From Nonomuraea purpurea (GTDB lineage: Bacteria > Actinomycetota > Actinomycetes > Streptosporangiales > Streptosporangiaceae), in NCBI RefSeq assembly GCF_042650645.1, contig NZ_JBHSBI010000020.1:114992-178991 (forward strand): DNA of 64,000 nucleotides, read 5' to 3'. Positions 32,765 through 40,231 of this stretch are shown one piece after another. The notes below the pieces were generated by a model that had not been told where the DNA came from, searched no databases, and saw only the letters and a program-made list of their open reading frames with translations. The position numbers and the translations under genes were made by a program. Within the stretch, counting starts at the first letter, position 1. Every line of letters begins with the position of its first letter.

Positions 32765-34686
32765 TTGTAGCTCCGCTGGGTCATCTTGACGTATTCGTAC
32801 TCGAGCGGTTCCTTGTGCAGAACGGGCCCGTCCTGGCCGAACTCCCAGGCCGAGACGTAGGCGAAGTTCTCGTCGTCGCGCAGCGCCTCGCCGTCGGCGT
32901 CCTGGGACTCGGCGCGGAAGTGGCCGCCGCAGGACTCCGTGCGGACCAGGGCGTCCAGGCACATGAGCTCGGCCAGGTCGAAGAAGTCGGCGACGCGCCC
33001 GGCCTTCTCCAGGACCTGGTTCAGTTCCTCGGCCGTTCCGGTCACCTTGACGTTGTTCCAGAACTCCTCGCGCAGCTCGGGGATGCGCTCCAGCGCCTTG
33101 CGCAGCGACTCTTCGGTGCGCTCCATGCCGCAGTAGTCCCACATGAGCTTGCCGAGCTCGCGGTGGAAGGAGTCGGGCGTGCGGGTGCCGTTGACGGCCA
33201 TGAGCCGGTCGATCCTGTCGCGGACCTTGATCTCGGCCTGGGCCACGGCCTCCTCGTCCACGTCGCCGAACGGGCCGGCGGCCAGGTAGTCGCCGATGGT
33301 GGTCGGAAGGACGAAATATCCGTCGGCCAGGCCCTGCATCAGCGCCGACGCGCCGAGCCGGTTGGCCCCGTGGTCGGAGAAGTTGGCCTCGCCGACGACG
33401 AAGAGCCCGGGGATCGTCGACTGCAGGTCGTAGTCCACCCACAGCCCGCCCATCGTGTAGTGGACGGCCGGGTAGATGCGCATCGGCACGTCGTACGGGT
33501 TCTCCCCGGTGATGCGCTCGTACATCTCGAAGAGGTTGCCGTACTTCTTCTCCACGGCCGCGCGTCCCAGGCGGTTGATGGCGTCCCTGAAGTCCAGGTA
33601 CACGCCGAGGCCGCCGGGGCCGACGCCGCGGCCCTCGTCGCAGACGTTCTTGGCGGCACGCGAGGCGATGTCCCTGGGGACGAGGTTGCCGAAGGCGGGG
33701 TAGATCCGCTCCAGGTAGTAGTCGCGCTCCTCCTCCGGGATGTCCCCGGGGGCGCGGTCGTCGTTCTTGCGCAGCGGCACCCACACACGCCCGTCGTTGC
33801 GCAGCGACTCCGACATGAGCGTCAGCTTCGACTGGTACTCGCCGGAGACCGGGATGCAGGTCGGGTGGATCTGCGTGTAGCAGGGGTTGGCGAAGTACGC
33901 GCCGCGCTCGTGGGCCCGCCAGATCGCCGTGGTGTTGCAGCCCTTGGCGTTCGTGGACAGGAAGAACACGTTGCCGTAGCCGCCGGTGGCCAGCACCACG
34001 GCGTCGGCCAGGTGGCGCTCGATCTCGCCGGTGACCATGTCGCGTACGATGACGCCGCGCGCCCGCCCGTCGGAGACGATCACGTCGAGCATCTCGTGCC
34101 GGGTGTGCATGGTCACGGTCCCGGCCGCGATCTGCCGCTCCAGCGCCTGGTAGGCCCCCAGGAGCAGCTGCTGGCCCGTCTGCCCGCGGGCGTAGAAGGT
34201 CCGTGAGACCTGGGCGCCGCCGAACGAGCGGGTGTCGAGCAGGCCGCCGTACTCGCGGGCGAACGGCACCCCCTGCGCCACGGCCTGGTCGATGATGTTC
34301 ACCGAAACCTGGGCCAGGCGGTAGACGTTCGACTCGCGGGCGCGGAAGTCGCCGCCCTTCACGGTGTCGTAGAAGAGCCGGTAGATGCTGTCGCCGTCGC
34401 CCCGGTAGTTCTTGGCGGCGTTGATGCCGCCCTGGGCGGCGATGGAGTGGGCGCGGCGCGGCGAGTCCTGGTAGCAGAAGGACGTGACGTTGTAGCCCAG
34501 TTCGCCCAGCGTCGCCGCGGCCGAGCCGCCCGCCAGGCCGGTGCCGACCACGATCACGTTGAGCTTGCGCTTGTTGGCGGGGTTGACCAGCTTGGCGCCG
34601 AACTTCCGCTTCTCCCACCGCTCCTCGATGGGCCCTTCAGGAGCCTTGGTGTCCTGAATGTCCGGACCTTCGGTGTACCTGCTCAT
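32761..34686 (-). CDS. sdhA: Succinate dehydrogenase/fumarate reductase flavoprotein (b558-type complex)
   Basis: A 641-residue flavoprotein. The FAD dinucleotide motif is VVGTGLAGGSAAA, the FAD-linking His region RRAHSIAAQGGINAAKN, the active-site stretch HPTCIPVSG, and the later FAD motif PGLFVVGEANFSDHGANRLG. Its length and insertions are typical of the Bacillus/Bacteroides-like three-subunit enzymes that use menaquinone, unlike the second SdhA in this window. ATG 34686 overlaps the end of sdhC. Confidence 0.95.
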   Translation of the reverse strand: MSRYTEGPDIQDTKAPEGPIEERWEKRKFGAKLVNPANKRKLNVIVVGTGLAGGSAAATLGELGYNVTSFCYQDSPRRAHSIAAQGGINAAKNYRGDGDSIYRLFYDTVKGGDFRARESNVYRLAQVSVNIIDQAVAQGVPFAREYGGLLDTRSFGGAQVSRTFYARGQTGQQLLLGAYQALERQIAAGTVTMHTRHEMLDVIVSDGRARGVIVRDMVTGEIERHLADAVVLATGGYGNVFFLSTNAKGCNTTAIWRAHERGAYFANPCYTQIHPTCIPVSGEYQSKLTLMSESLRNDGRVWVPLRKNDDRAPGDIPEEERDYYLERIYPAFGNLVPRDIASRAAKNVCDEGRGVGPGGLGVYLDFRDAINRLGRAAVEKKYGNLFEMYERITGENPYDVPMRIYPAVHYTMGGLWVDYDLQSTIPGLFVVGEANFSDHGANRLGASALMQGLADGYFVLPTTIGDYLAAGPFGDVDEEAVAQAEIKVRDRIDRLMAVNGTRTPDSFHRELGKLMWDYCGMERTEESLRKALERIPELREEFWNNVKVTGTAEELNQVLEKAGRVADFFDLAELMCLDALVRTESCGGHFRAESQDADGEALRDDENFAYVSAWEFGQDGPVLHKEPLEYEYVKMTQRSYK

Positions 34687-35426
34687 TTCACAACTCCGAA
34701 CATGATCGCGAGGGGCGGGGCCAGGAAGCCGATCACCAGGACCGCGGAGACCAGGCCGGAGGTCGCGCGCAGGGCCCGGTAGCGGCCGCGGTTGGCCCAG
34801 CCGAGCGTCTGGAAGGCGCTCCAGATGCCGTGGCGCAGGTGCAGGCCGACCATGGCGACGGCCACGACGTAGAGGAGCGTCACCCACCATCGGGACGCGT
34901 CGAAGCCGGCGATCATGCGGTCGGCAGGAGCGGAGTCGAAGCCCTTGGGGTTCACCACCCCGAAGGTCAGGTCGAGCAGGTGCCAGATGAGGAAGAGCAG
35001 GATCGTCAGGCCGCCGAAGCGCATGATGTGCGTCGTGTAGCCGCCGGCCTGCGACTTCTTGGCCACGTACTTCACGGGCCTGGCCTTGCCCGCCCGCCTG
35101 GCCAGCGAGATCGCGGCCCACATGTGCAGGACCAACGAAATGACGAGGCCGATCTCGAGGAGCGTCAGCACCGTCCGGTACGGCGCGATGGGCTCCAGGA
35201 GCGTGCGCAGCGCGTGCGCGTACTCGTTGAAGGAGTCTCTACCGAAGAAGATCTTGAGGTTGCCGAGCATGTGGGCGACGAGGAAGATCACCATCACGGC
35301 CCCCGTGACGGCCATGACGGCTTTCTTGCCGTTCGACGAGCCCATGAAGCCGCCCGGCTTCTTGGGCGCCCGGGTGGGAGGGGGAACCGGCGCGGTGGCG
35401 GCACCGCGCTCTATCGTGGCAGTCAC
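34683..35426 (-). CDS. sdhC: Succinate dehydrogenase cytochrome b558 subunit
   Basis: A 247-residue membrane anchor with five helices, a fused C/D type of the b558 family. Helix motifs with heme-ligand candidates include VIFLVAHMLGN, SLVLHMWAAIS, LIWHLLDLTFG and VGLHLRHGIWSAFQTLGW. The N-terminal 25 residues are a Pro/Ala-rich cytosolic tail. It is the first gene of sdhCAB and faces the LysR gene across 134 bp that contain a T-N11-A palindrome. Confidence 0.93.
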   Translation of the reverse strand: MTATIERGAATAPVPPPTRAPKKPGGFMGSSNGKKAVMAVTGAVMVIFLVAHMLGNLKIFFGRDSFNEYAHALRTLLEPIAPYRTVLTLLEIGLVISLVLHMWAAISLARRAGKARPVKYVAKKSQAGGYTTHIMRFGGLTILLFLIWHLLDLTFGVVNPKGFDSAPADRMIAGFDASRWWVTLLYVVAVAMVGLHLRHGIWSAFQTLGWANRGRYRALRATSGLVSAVLVIGFLAPPLAIMFGVVK

Positions 35427-35485
35427 GTCTTCAGACGCTAGGTATCCAGCGATGATCCGTCCAAGTCATCACGAGCCTGGTTTCC

Positions 35486-35503
35486 ATAGCCGTCAGCTAT
35501 AAT
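35486..35503. promoter_or_regulatory. LysR-type box ATAGC-N5-GCTAT overlapping a TATAAT -10
   Basis: A perfect inverted repeat (35486-35500) of the T-N11-A class, overlapping a plus-strand TATAAT at 35498-35503. It lies between sdhC and the lysR gene, placed for autoregulation and control of sdhCAB. Confidence 0.65.
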
Positions 35504-35560
35504 GCTTGGTTTGTACGGTTGTCGCCGACGATCCGAAGCTGTCGGTGCGAGGAAAATCAC

Positions 35561-36490
35561 ATGCAGTTGCAGCAGCTCGCGTACTTCGTGGCCGTGGCGG
35601 AGACCCGGCACTTCACCCAGGCCGCCGAACGCATGAGGGTCGCCCAGCCGTCGCTGAGCAAGCAGATCAAGGCCCTTGAGCACGATCTCGGCGCGCCGCT
35701 GTTCTCCAGGGCGCGCGGCAACGTCACGCTGACCCCGGCGGGCGAGGCGCTGCTGCCGCTGGCCCGCAGGATCCTGGCCGACGCCGACACCGCCCGGCAG
35801 GAGGTGGCCCAGCTCGCGGGGCTCAGGAGGGGCCGGGTGCGGCTCGGGGCCACGCCCTCGCTCTGCGCGGGGCTGCTGGCCGACGCGCTGGCCCGCTTCC
35901 ACCGCGCCTACCCGGGGATCGAGCTGCTGGTCGAGGAGGGCGGCTCGCGTGACCTGGTCAAGGCGCTGGCCAGGGGGCAGCTCGACCTGTCGCTGATCAT
36001 CATGCCGCTGCAGAGTGACGACCCGGCGCTGGTGACCGAGGAGATCCTGCGGGAGAACCTCGTGGTCGTCACGCCCTCCCATGAGCGCTCGAAGGGCCCC
36101 TACCTGGAGATCGAGGACCTGCGGGGGCGGCCGATGGTGATGTTCAGGCGCGGCTACGACCTGCGGGAGGCGACACTGACAGCGTGCAGGCAGGCGGGGT
36201 TCGAGCCGAGGCTCGCGGTGCAGGGCGGGGAGATGGACGCGGTGCTGCGGTTCGTGGAGGCGGGGCTGGGGGTGGCCGTGGTGCCGTCGATGGTGCTCGA
36301 CGGGCGGCCCGGACTGTCGGGTACGCCGCTCGCGCCGCCCGGCCTCAACCGGACGATCGCGCTGGCCCACCGCAAGGACGTCGAGCCGGCCACGGCCGCG
36401 CAGGCCTTCAGGCAGACCCTGCTGTCGTTCGTCGTCGAAGCCGGACACGAGGGCACGCTTCCGCAAGGGGTCGAGCTCATCGCAGAATGA
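35561..36490 (+). CDS. LysR family regulator divergent from sdhCAB
   Basis: A 309-residue LysR protein. The winged HTH (LQQLAYFVAVAETRHFTQAA, then RMRVAQPSLSKQIKALEHDL) covers residues 1-60 and a LysR substrate-binding domain covers 90-300. GCGAGGA is about ten bases before ATG 35561. Its place beside sdhC and the shared palindrome suggests that it controls the b558 complex, perhaps in response to a C4 acid; ligand unknown. Confidence 0.9.
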   Translation: MQLQQLAYFVAVAETRHFTQAAERMRVAQPSLSKQIKALEHDLGAPLFSRARGNVTLTPAGEALLPLARRILADADTARQEVAQLAGLRRGRVRLGATPSLCAGLLADALARFHRAYPGIELLVEEGGSRDLVKALARGQLDLSLIIMPLQSDDPALVTEEILRENLVVVTPSHERSKGPYLEIEDLRGRPMVMFRRGYDLREATLTACRQAGFEPRLAVQGGEMDAVLRFVEAGLGVAVVPSMVLDGRPGLSGTPLAPPGLNRTIALAHRKDVEPATAAQAFRQTLLSFVVEAGHEGTLPQGVELIAE

Positions 36491-36521
36491 GCAGCAAAGG
36501 TCCGACTACGGCGAGGCGGGT

Positions 36522-37655
36522 GTGACGGAGAACCTCTCAGAAGCGCTGACGCTGCTCCTCATCGAGGACGACGACGGTGACGCCTTCCTCGTGGAGGAGC
36601 TGCTGCGCCAGGCCATGGCGCCGCCGAAGATCTTCCGCGCGCGCAGCCTGCGGGAGGCCCTGTCCAAGCTGACCTCCGAGATCCAGTGCGTGCTCGTGGA
36701 CCTCTCGCTGCCCGACGCCAGCCGGCTGGAGGCGCTGGAGGCGGTGCTGGAGCTGGCGCCGCACACGGCCGTGCTGGTGCTCACCGGGCTGCGGGACACG
36801 CACGTGGGCACGGCCGCCGTACAGGCCGGCGCCCAGGACTACCTCGTCAAGCAGGACGTCGACGCGCGGCTGCTGGCCAGGTCCATCAGGTACGCGATGG
36901 AGCGCAAGCGGGCCGACCTGGCCCAGCTCCGGCTGATGCAGGCCGAGCTGACGGCCAAGGAGAACGCCAGGCTGCAGAGCGGGCTGCTGCCGGTCAAGCT
37001 GTTGCGTACCGACGCCATCGAGTACACCACGCGCTACCTGCCGGGCAGCGGCGGCACCCTGGCCGGCGACTTCCTCGACACCGTGCAGACGCCGGACGGC
37101 GCGGTGCACGTGGTGGTCGGCGACGTGTGCGGCCACGGCCCCGACGAGGCCGCGCTCGGCGTGGCGCTGCGCATCGCCTGGCGCACGCTGGTGCTGGCCG
37201 GGCAGACCGGCGACACGCTGCTGCGCACGCTCGACGCCCTGCTGCGGGCCGAGCGCAAGGCCCCCGAGATCTTCACCACGCTCTGCATGGCCACGATCGC
37301 CCCTGACCTGCGCCACGCCAGGATGCGCGTGGTCGGCCATCCGCCACCGGTGCTGCTGCGCGACGGCACGGTCGACGTGGTCCCCGGCGCCCCGTCAGGA
37401 CCGCCGCTGGGGATCTTCGCCGAGGCCGAGTGGCCGGCGATCGAGGTGCCGCTGGGTGAGGAGTGGTCGATGATGCTCTACACCGACGGCCTCATCGAGG
37501 GGGCCGTGGGTGAGCGGCAGCAGTTGCTCGGCGTGGACGGTCTGGTCAACCTCATACGCGAGCACGGCGGCATCGACCTCGACCGGCTCCTCGACGACGT
37601 CGGCACGCTGAGCGACGACCTCGCGGTGGTCCTGATGAGCAGGAGGAGACGATGA
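36522..37655 (+). CDS. Response regulator with PP2C-type phosphatase output
   Basis: A 377-residue protein. The receiver domain (residues ~8-125) holds acidic pocket EDDDGD, phospho-acceptor Asp in VLVDLSLPD and Lys in YLVKQD. A short coiled linker follows, then a SpoIIE/RsbU-like PP2C domain with GDFLDTV, GDVCGHGPDEA, LYTDGLIEG and SDDLAVV. It should dephosphorylate an anti-sigma antagonist when activated. GTG 36522 lies 31 bp after lysR. The stop overlaps the kinase start (ATGA). Confidence 0.92.
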   Translation: MTENLSEALTLLLIEDDDGDAFLVEELLRQAMAPPKIFRARSLREALSKLTSEIQCVLVDLSLPDASRLEALEAVLELAPHTAVLVLTGLRDTHVGTAAVQAGAQDYLVKQDVDARLLARSIRYAMERKRADLAQLRLMQAELTAKENARLQSGLLPVKLLRTDAIEYTTRYLPGSGGTLAGDFLDTVQTPDGAVHVVVGDVCGHGPDEAALGVALRIAWRTLVLAGQTGDTLLRTLDALLRAERKAPEIFTTLCMATIAPDLRHARMRVVGHPPPVLLRDGTVDVVPGAPSGPPLGIFAEAEWPAIEVPLGEEWSMMLYTDGLIEGAVGERQQLLGVDGLVNLIREHGGIDLDRLLDDVGTLSDDLAVVLMSRRRR

Positions 37656-38797
37656 GCATCCACCCTCTGCCGCCCCCGAAGGCGCCGACCGGGCTGGGCA
37701 GACTGCCCGTCGCCCGCTGGTTCCTGCTCATCGGGGCGCTGGCCGGCGGCGCGTTCGCGGCGGGGGTCGTGGTGATCCTGGCGCTGCTGGCCCAGATCGT
37801 CGCGCTGAACCCGCGTGACGACGTGGCCGCGCAGCTCGGGCGGCTGCACGCGGCGCTGATCGTGGTGTTCGCGGTGCTGTTCGGCTGCGGCATCGGCCTG
37901 GCGGTCATCCTGCGTTACGCCGTGCTGAAGCCCATCGAGCAGCTCGGCGCGCAGGTCCGCGCGGTCGCGGGCGGCGACTTCGACCACGCGCTGCACGTCG
38001 ACAGGCCGGCCGAGCTGGCGGAGTTGTCCAGCCACGTCGACTCCATGCGCCGCAGGATCGTCCTGGCCTGGCGCGCGGCCAGCGACCAGGCCGACGAGCT
38101 GCGCAGGTCCAACGGCGAGCTGGAGCAGTTCGCCTATGTCGCCAGCCACGACCTGCAGGAGCCGCTGCGCAAGGTCGCGAGCTTCACGCAGATGCTGGAG
38201 CAGCGCTACGGCTCGCAGCTCGACGAGCGGGCCAAGCAGTACATCCACTACGCGGTCGACGGCGCCAAACGCATGCAACTGCTGATCAACGACCTGCTCG
38301 ACTTCTCCAGGGTCGGCCGGGTCACCGGAGACAGGAGTGTGGTCGACTCGGGCGCGGCGCTGGAGACGGCGCTGGAGAACCTGTCGGCCACCATCGCCGA
38401 CGCCGAGGCCACCGTCACCGGCGGCGAGCTGCCCGAGGTCGTCGGCAACCGGCTGCAGCTCACCCAGCTCTTCCAGAACCTGATCGAGAACGCCCTGAAG
38501 TTCCGCTCCGACGAGGCGCCGGTCGTGCGCGTCGAGGCGCGGCGCGACGACGGCTTCTGGGAGTTCAGTTGCTCCGACAACGGCATCGGGGTCGAGCCGA
38601 AGTACGCCGACCGCATCTTCCTGATCTTCCAGCGGCTCCATCCGCGCGACGTCTACCCGGGTACTGGCATTGGGCTGGCTCTGTGCCGCAAGATCGTCGA
38701 GTATCACGGCGGACAGTTGTGGCTCGACGGCGACGCGGAGGGCCCCGGCGCGACGTTCCGCTGGACGCTGCCCGCGGCTGGAGACGACGATGACTGA
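37652..38797 (+). CDS. HAMP sensor histidine kinase
   Basis: A 381-residue kinase with two N-terminal membrane helices (about 22-48 and 66-88) enclosing a very short outside loop, a HAMP domain, a HisKA with phospho-His in ASHDLQEPL, and an ATPase domain with NLIENALKF, SDNGIGVE and GTGIGLALCRKIVEYHGG. The short sensor loop points to sensing inside the membrane or in the cytosol. It lies between two receiver proteins, so it likely phosphorylates both. Confidence 0.92.
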   Translation: MSIHPLPPPKAPTGLGRLPVARWFLLIGALAGGAFAAGVVVILALLAQIVALNPRDDVAAQLGRLHAALIVVFAVLFGCGIGLAVILRYAVLKPIEQLGAQVRAVAGGDFDHALHVDRPAELAELSSHVDSMRRRIVLAWRAASDQADELRRSNGELEQFAYVASHDLQEPLRKVASFTQMLEQRYGSQLDERAKQYIHYAVDGAKRMQLLINDLLDFSRVGRVTGDRSVVDSGAALETALENLSATIADAEATVTGGELPEVVGNRLQLTQLFQNLIENALKFRSDEAPVVRVEARRDDGFWEFSCSDNGIGVEPKYADRIFLIFQRLHPRDVYPGTGIGLALCRKIVEYHGGQLWLDGDAEGPGATFRWTLPAAGDDDD

Positions 38798-39239
38798 CTG
38801 GCAACCGATCGACGTGCTCCTGGTCGAAGACGACCAGGGCGACATCCTGCTCACCAAGGAGGCCTTCGACCTCAACAAGGTGCGCAACCGGCTCAACGTG
38901 GTCAACGACGGCGAGCAGGCGATGGCCTACCTGCGCAAACAGGACAGCTTCTCCGACGCGACACGCCCGGACCTCATCCTGCTCGATCTCAATCTGCCCA
39001 GGATGAGCGGCATGGAGGTGCTCCAGGAGGTCAAGGCCGACCCGCTGCTGCGGACGATCCCTGTGGTGATCCTGACGACATCTGAGGCGGAGGAGGACAT
39101 CCTGCACAGCTACCGGCTGCACGCCAACGCGTATGTGTCCAAGCCGGTGGATTTTGAGCAGTTCATCCGAGTTGTCCAGCAAATCGATGATTTTTTCGTA
39201 ACCGTGGTTAAGTTGCCGCGAGAAGGGCAGCGCCTCTGA
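38790..39239 (+). CDS. Stand-alone Rcp1/CheY-like response regulator
   Basis: A 149-residue single receiver domain with VEDDQGD, acceptor Asp in LILLDLNLPRMSG, Thr in VILTTSEAEED and Lys in YVSKPVDFEQF; there is no output domain. The Rcp1 class often pairs with phytochrome-like kinases whose HisKA resembles the one upstream. ATG 38790 overlaps the kinase gene by eight bases. It may act as a phosphate sink or shuttle to the PP2C response regulator. Confidence 0.9.
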   Translation: MTDWQPIDVLLVEDDQGDILLTKEAFDLNKVRNRLNVVNDGEQAMAYLRKQDSFSDATRPDLILLDLNLPRMSGMEVLQEVKADPLLRTIPVVILTTSEAEEDILHSYRLHANAYVSKPVDFEQFIRVVQQIDDFFVTVVKLPREGQRL

Positions 39240-39277
39240 CGGGCCTACGTGACAGGAATCACAGCACGTCATCGAAA

Positions 39278-39299
39278 TTGTGAGTGACCCCGCTCACAA
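39278..39299. promoter_or_regulatory. Inverted repeat TTGTGAG-N8-CTCACAA upstream of the second sdh operon
   Basis: Perfect 7-bp arms, 132 bp upstream of the membrane anchor gene. Spacing is four bases longer than in Rex or CRP sites, so a different regulator or looped binding is implied. Confidence 0.5.
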
Positions 39300-39430
39300 A
39301 TGTCGATGCTGTCGTCGTAACGTATCCCCCACCAATGCGCGCCCGAGCGGATGCAAGCCGTACGCGCGCCCAGCGAAACGAAACCACGGACCCCTGCGCA
39401 AAAGGTCCGCGGGAGGTGGAGAGGTCCGCG

Positions 39431-40219
39431 ATGACCCAAACGATGCCCGACGCCCCGCTCAGAAGGCAACGAGCGCAGATCAAGGTGCGCACCCTGCGCA
39501 CGGATAGATGGTGGCTGGTCCCCCTACTGACATTCCTGGGGCTCAGCTCATTCCTTGTCTACGGTGTATGGGCGATCCTCGATGAGAGCATCTTCATCGA
39601 CCCGTACATCGCCCCGTTCTCCTCGCCCTGTCTGGCCGAGGCGACGTGCCCGCCGGGCGCGCGGCTGTTCGGCTGGGCGCCGCTCGGCGAGTGGTACACG
39701 CTGCCGCCGGGGTTGCTGATCCTCGGTCTGCCAGGCGGGTTCCGGCTGACCTGCTACTACTACCGCAAGTCGTACTACCGCTCGTTCTGGTTGTCGCCGC
39801 CGGCCTGCGCGGTGCAGGAGCCGCACGGCAAGTACACCGGTGAGCGCCGCTTCCCGCTCATCATGCAGAACGTCCACAGGTACTTCTTCTACGCGGCCAT
39901 CCTGATCGGCCTCGTCCTGGCCTACGACGCCGTCCTGGCGCTCATCCACAAGCCGCTCGGCCTGGGCACCTGGATCCTGGTGCTCAACGCCGTCCTGATC
40001 AACGCCTACACGCTGTCGTGCCACTCCTGCAGGCACATCACCGCGGGCAGGCTCAACCACTTCTCCCGTCACCCGCTGCGGTACCGGGCCTGGACGTTCG
40101 TCTCCAAGCTCAACGCCAAGCACCAACCCCTCGCGTGGGCCTCGATGTTCTCGGTCATGGGCGCCGACCTGTACGTCCGCCTGGTGGCCAAGGGCATCAT
40201 CGCCTTCCCGTACGCGTAA
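39431..40219 (+). CDS. Sdh1-type membrane anchor with Cys/His cluster motifs
   Basis: A 262-residue membrane protein, first gene of the second sdh operon. Predicted helices lie near residues 29-50, 92-107, 150-172 and 180-198. Cys67, Cys73, Cys108 and Cys126, and the motif Cys197-His198-Ser-Cys200-Arg-His202, are notable in a membrane anchor. The equivalent mycobacterial Sdh1 subunit has been reported to hold a membrane-embedded Rieske-type [2Fe-2S] cluster instead of heme, and these residues are candidates for its ligands. ATG 39431 follows GGAGAGG; the frame extends upstream without support. Confidence 0.8.
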   Translation: MTQTMPDAPLRRQRAQIKVRTLRTDRWWLVPLLTFLGLSSFLVYGVWAILDESIFIDPYIAPFSSPCLAEATCPPGARLFGWAPLGEWYTLPPGLLILGLPGGFRLTCYYYRKSYYRSFWLSPPACAVQEPHGKYTGERRFPLIMQNVHRYFFYAAILIGLVLAYDAVLALIHKPLGLGTWILVLNAVLINAYTLSCHSCRHITAGRLNHFSRHPLRYRAWTFVSKLNAKHQPLAWASMFSVMGADLYVRLVAKGIIAFPYA

Positions 40220-40231
40220 GGACCAGCTTCA

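Noticed and set aside
39278..39299. CRP or Rex binding site
   Set aside because: Half-sites are similar, but the spacing is four bases too long for both; kept only as an unassigned inverted repeat.
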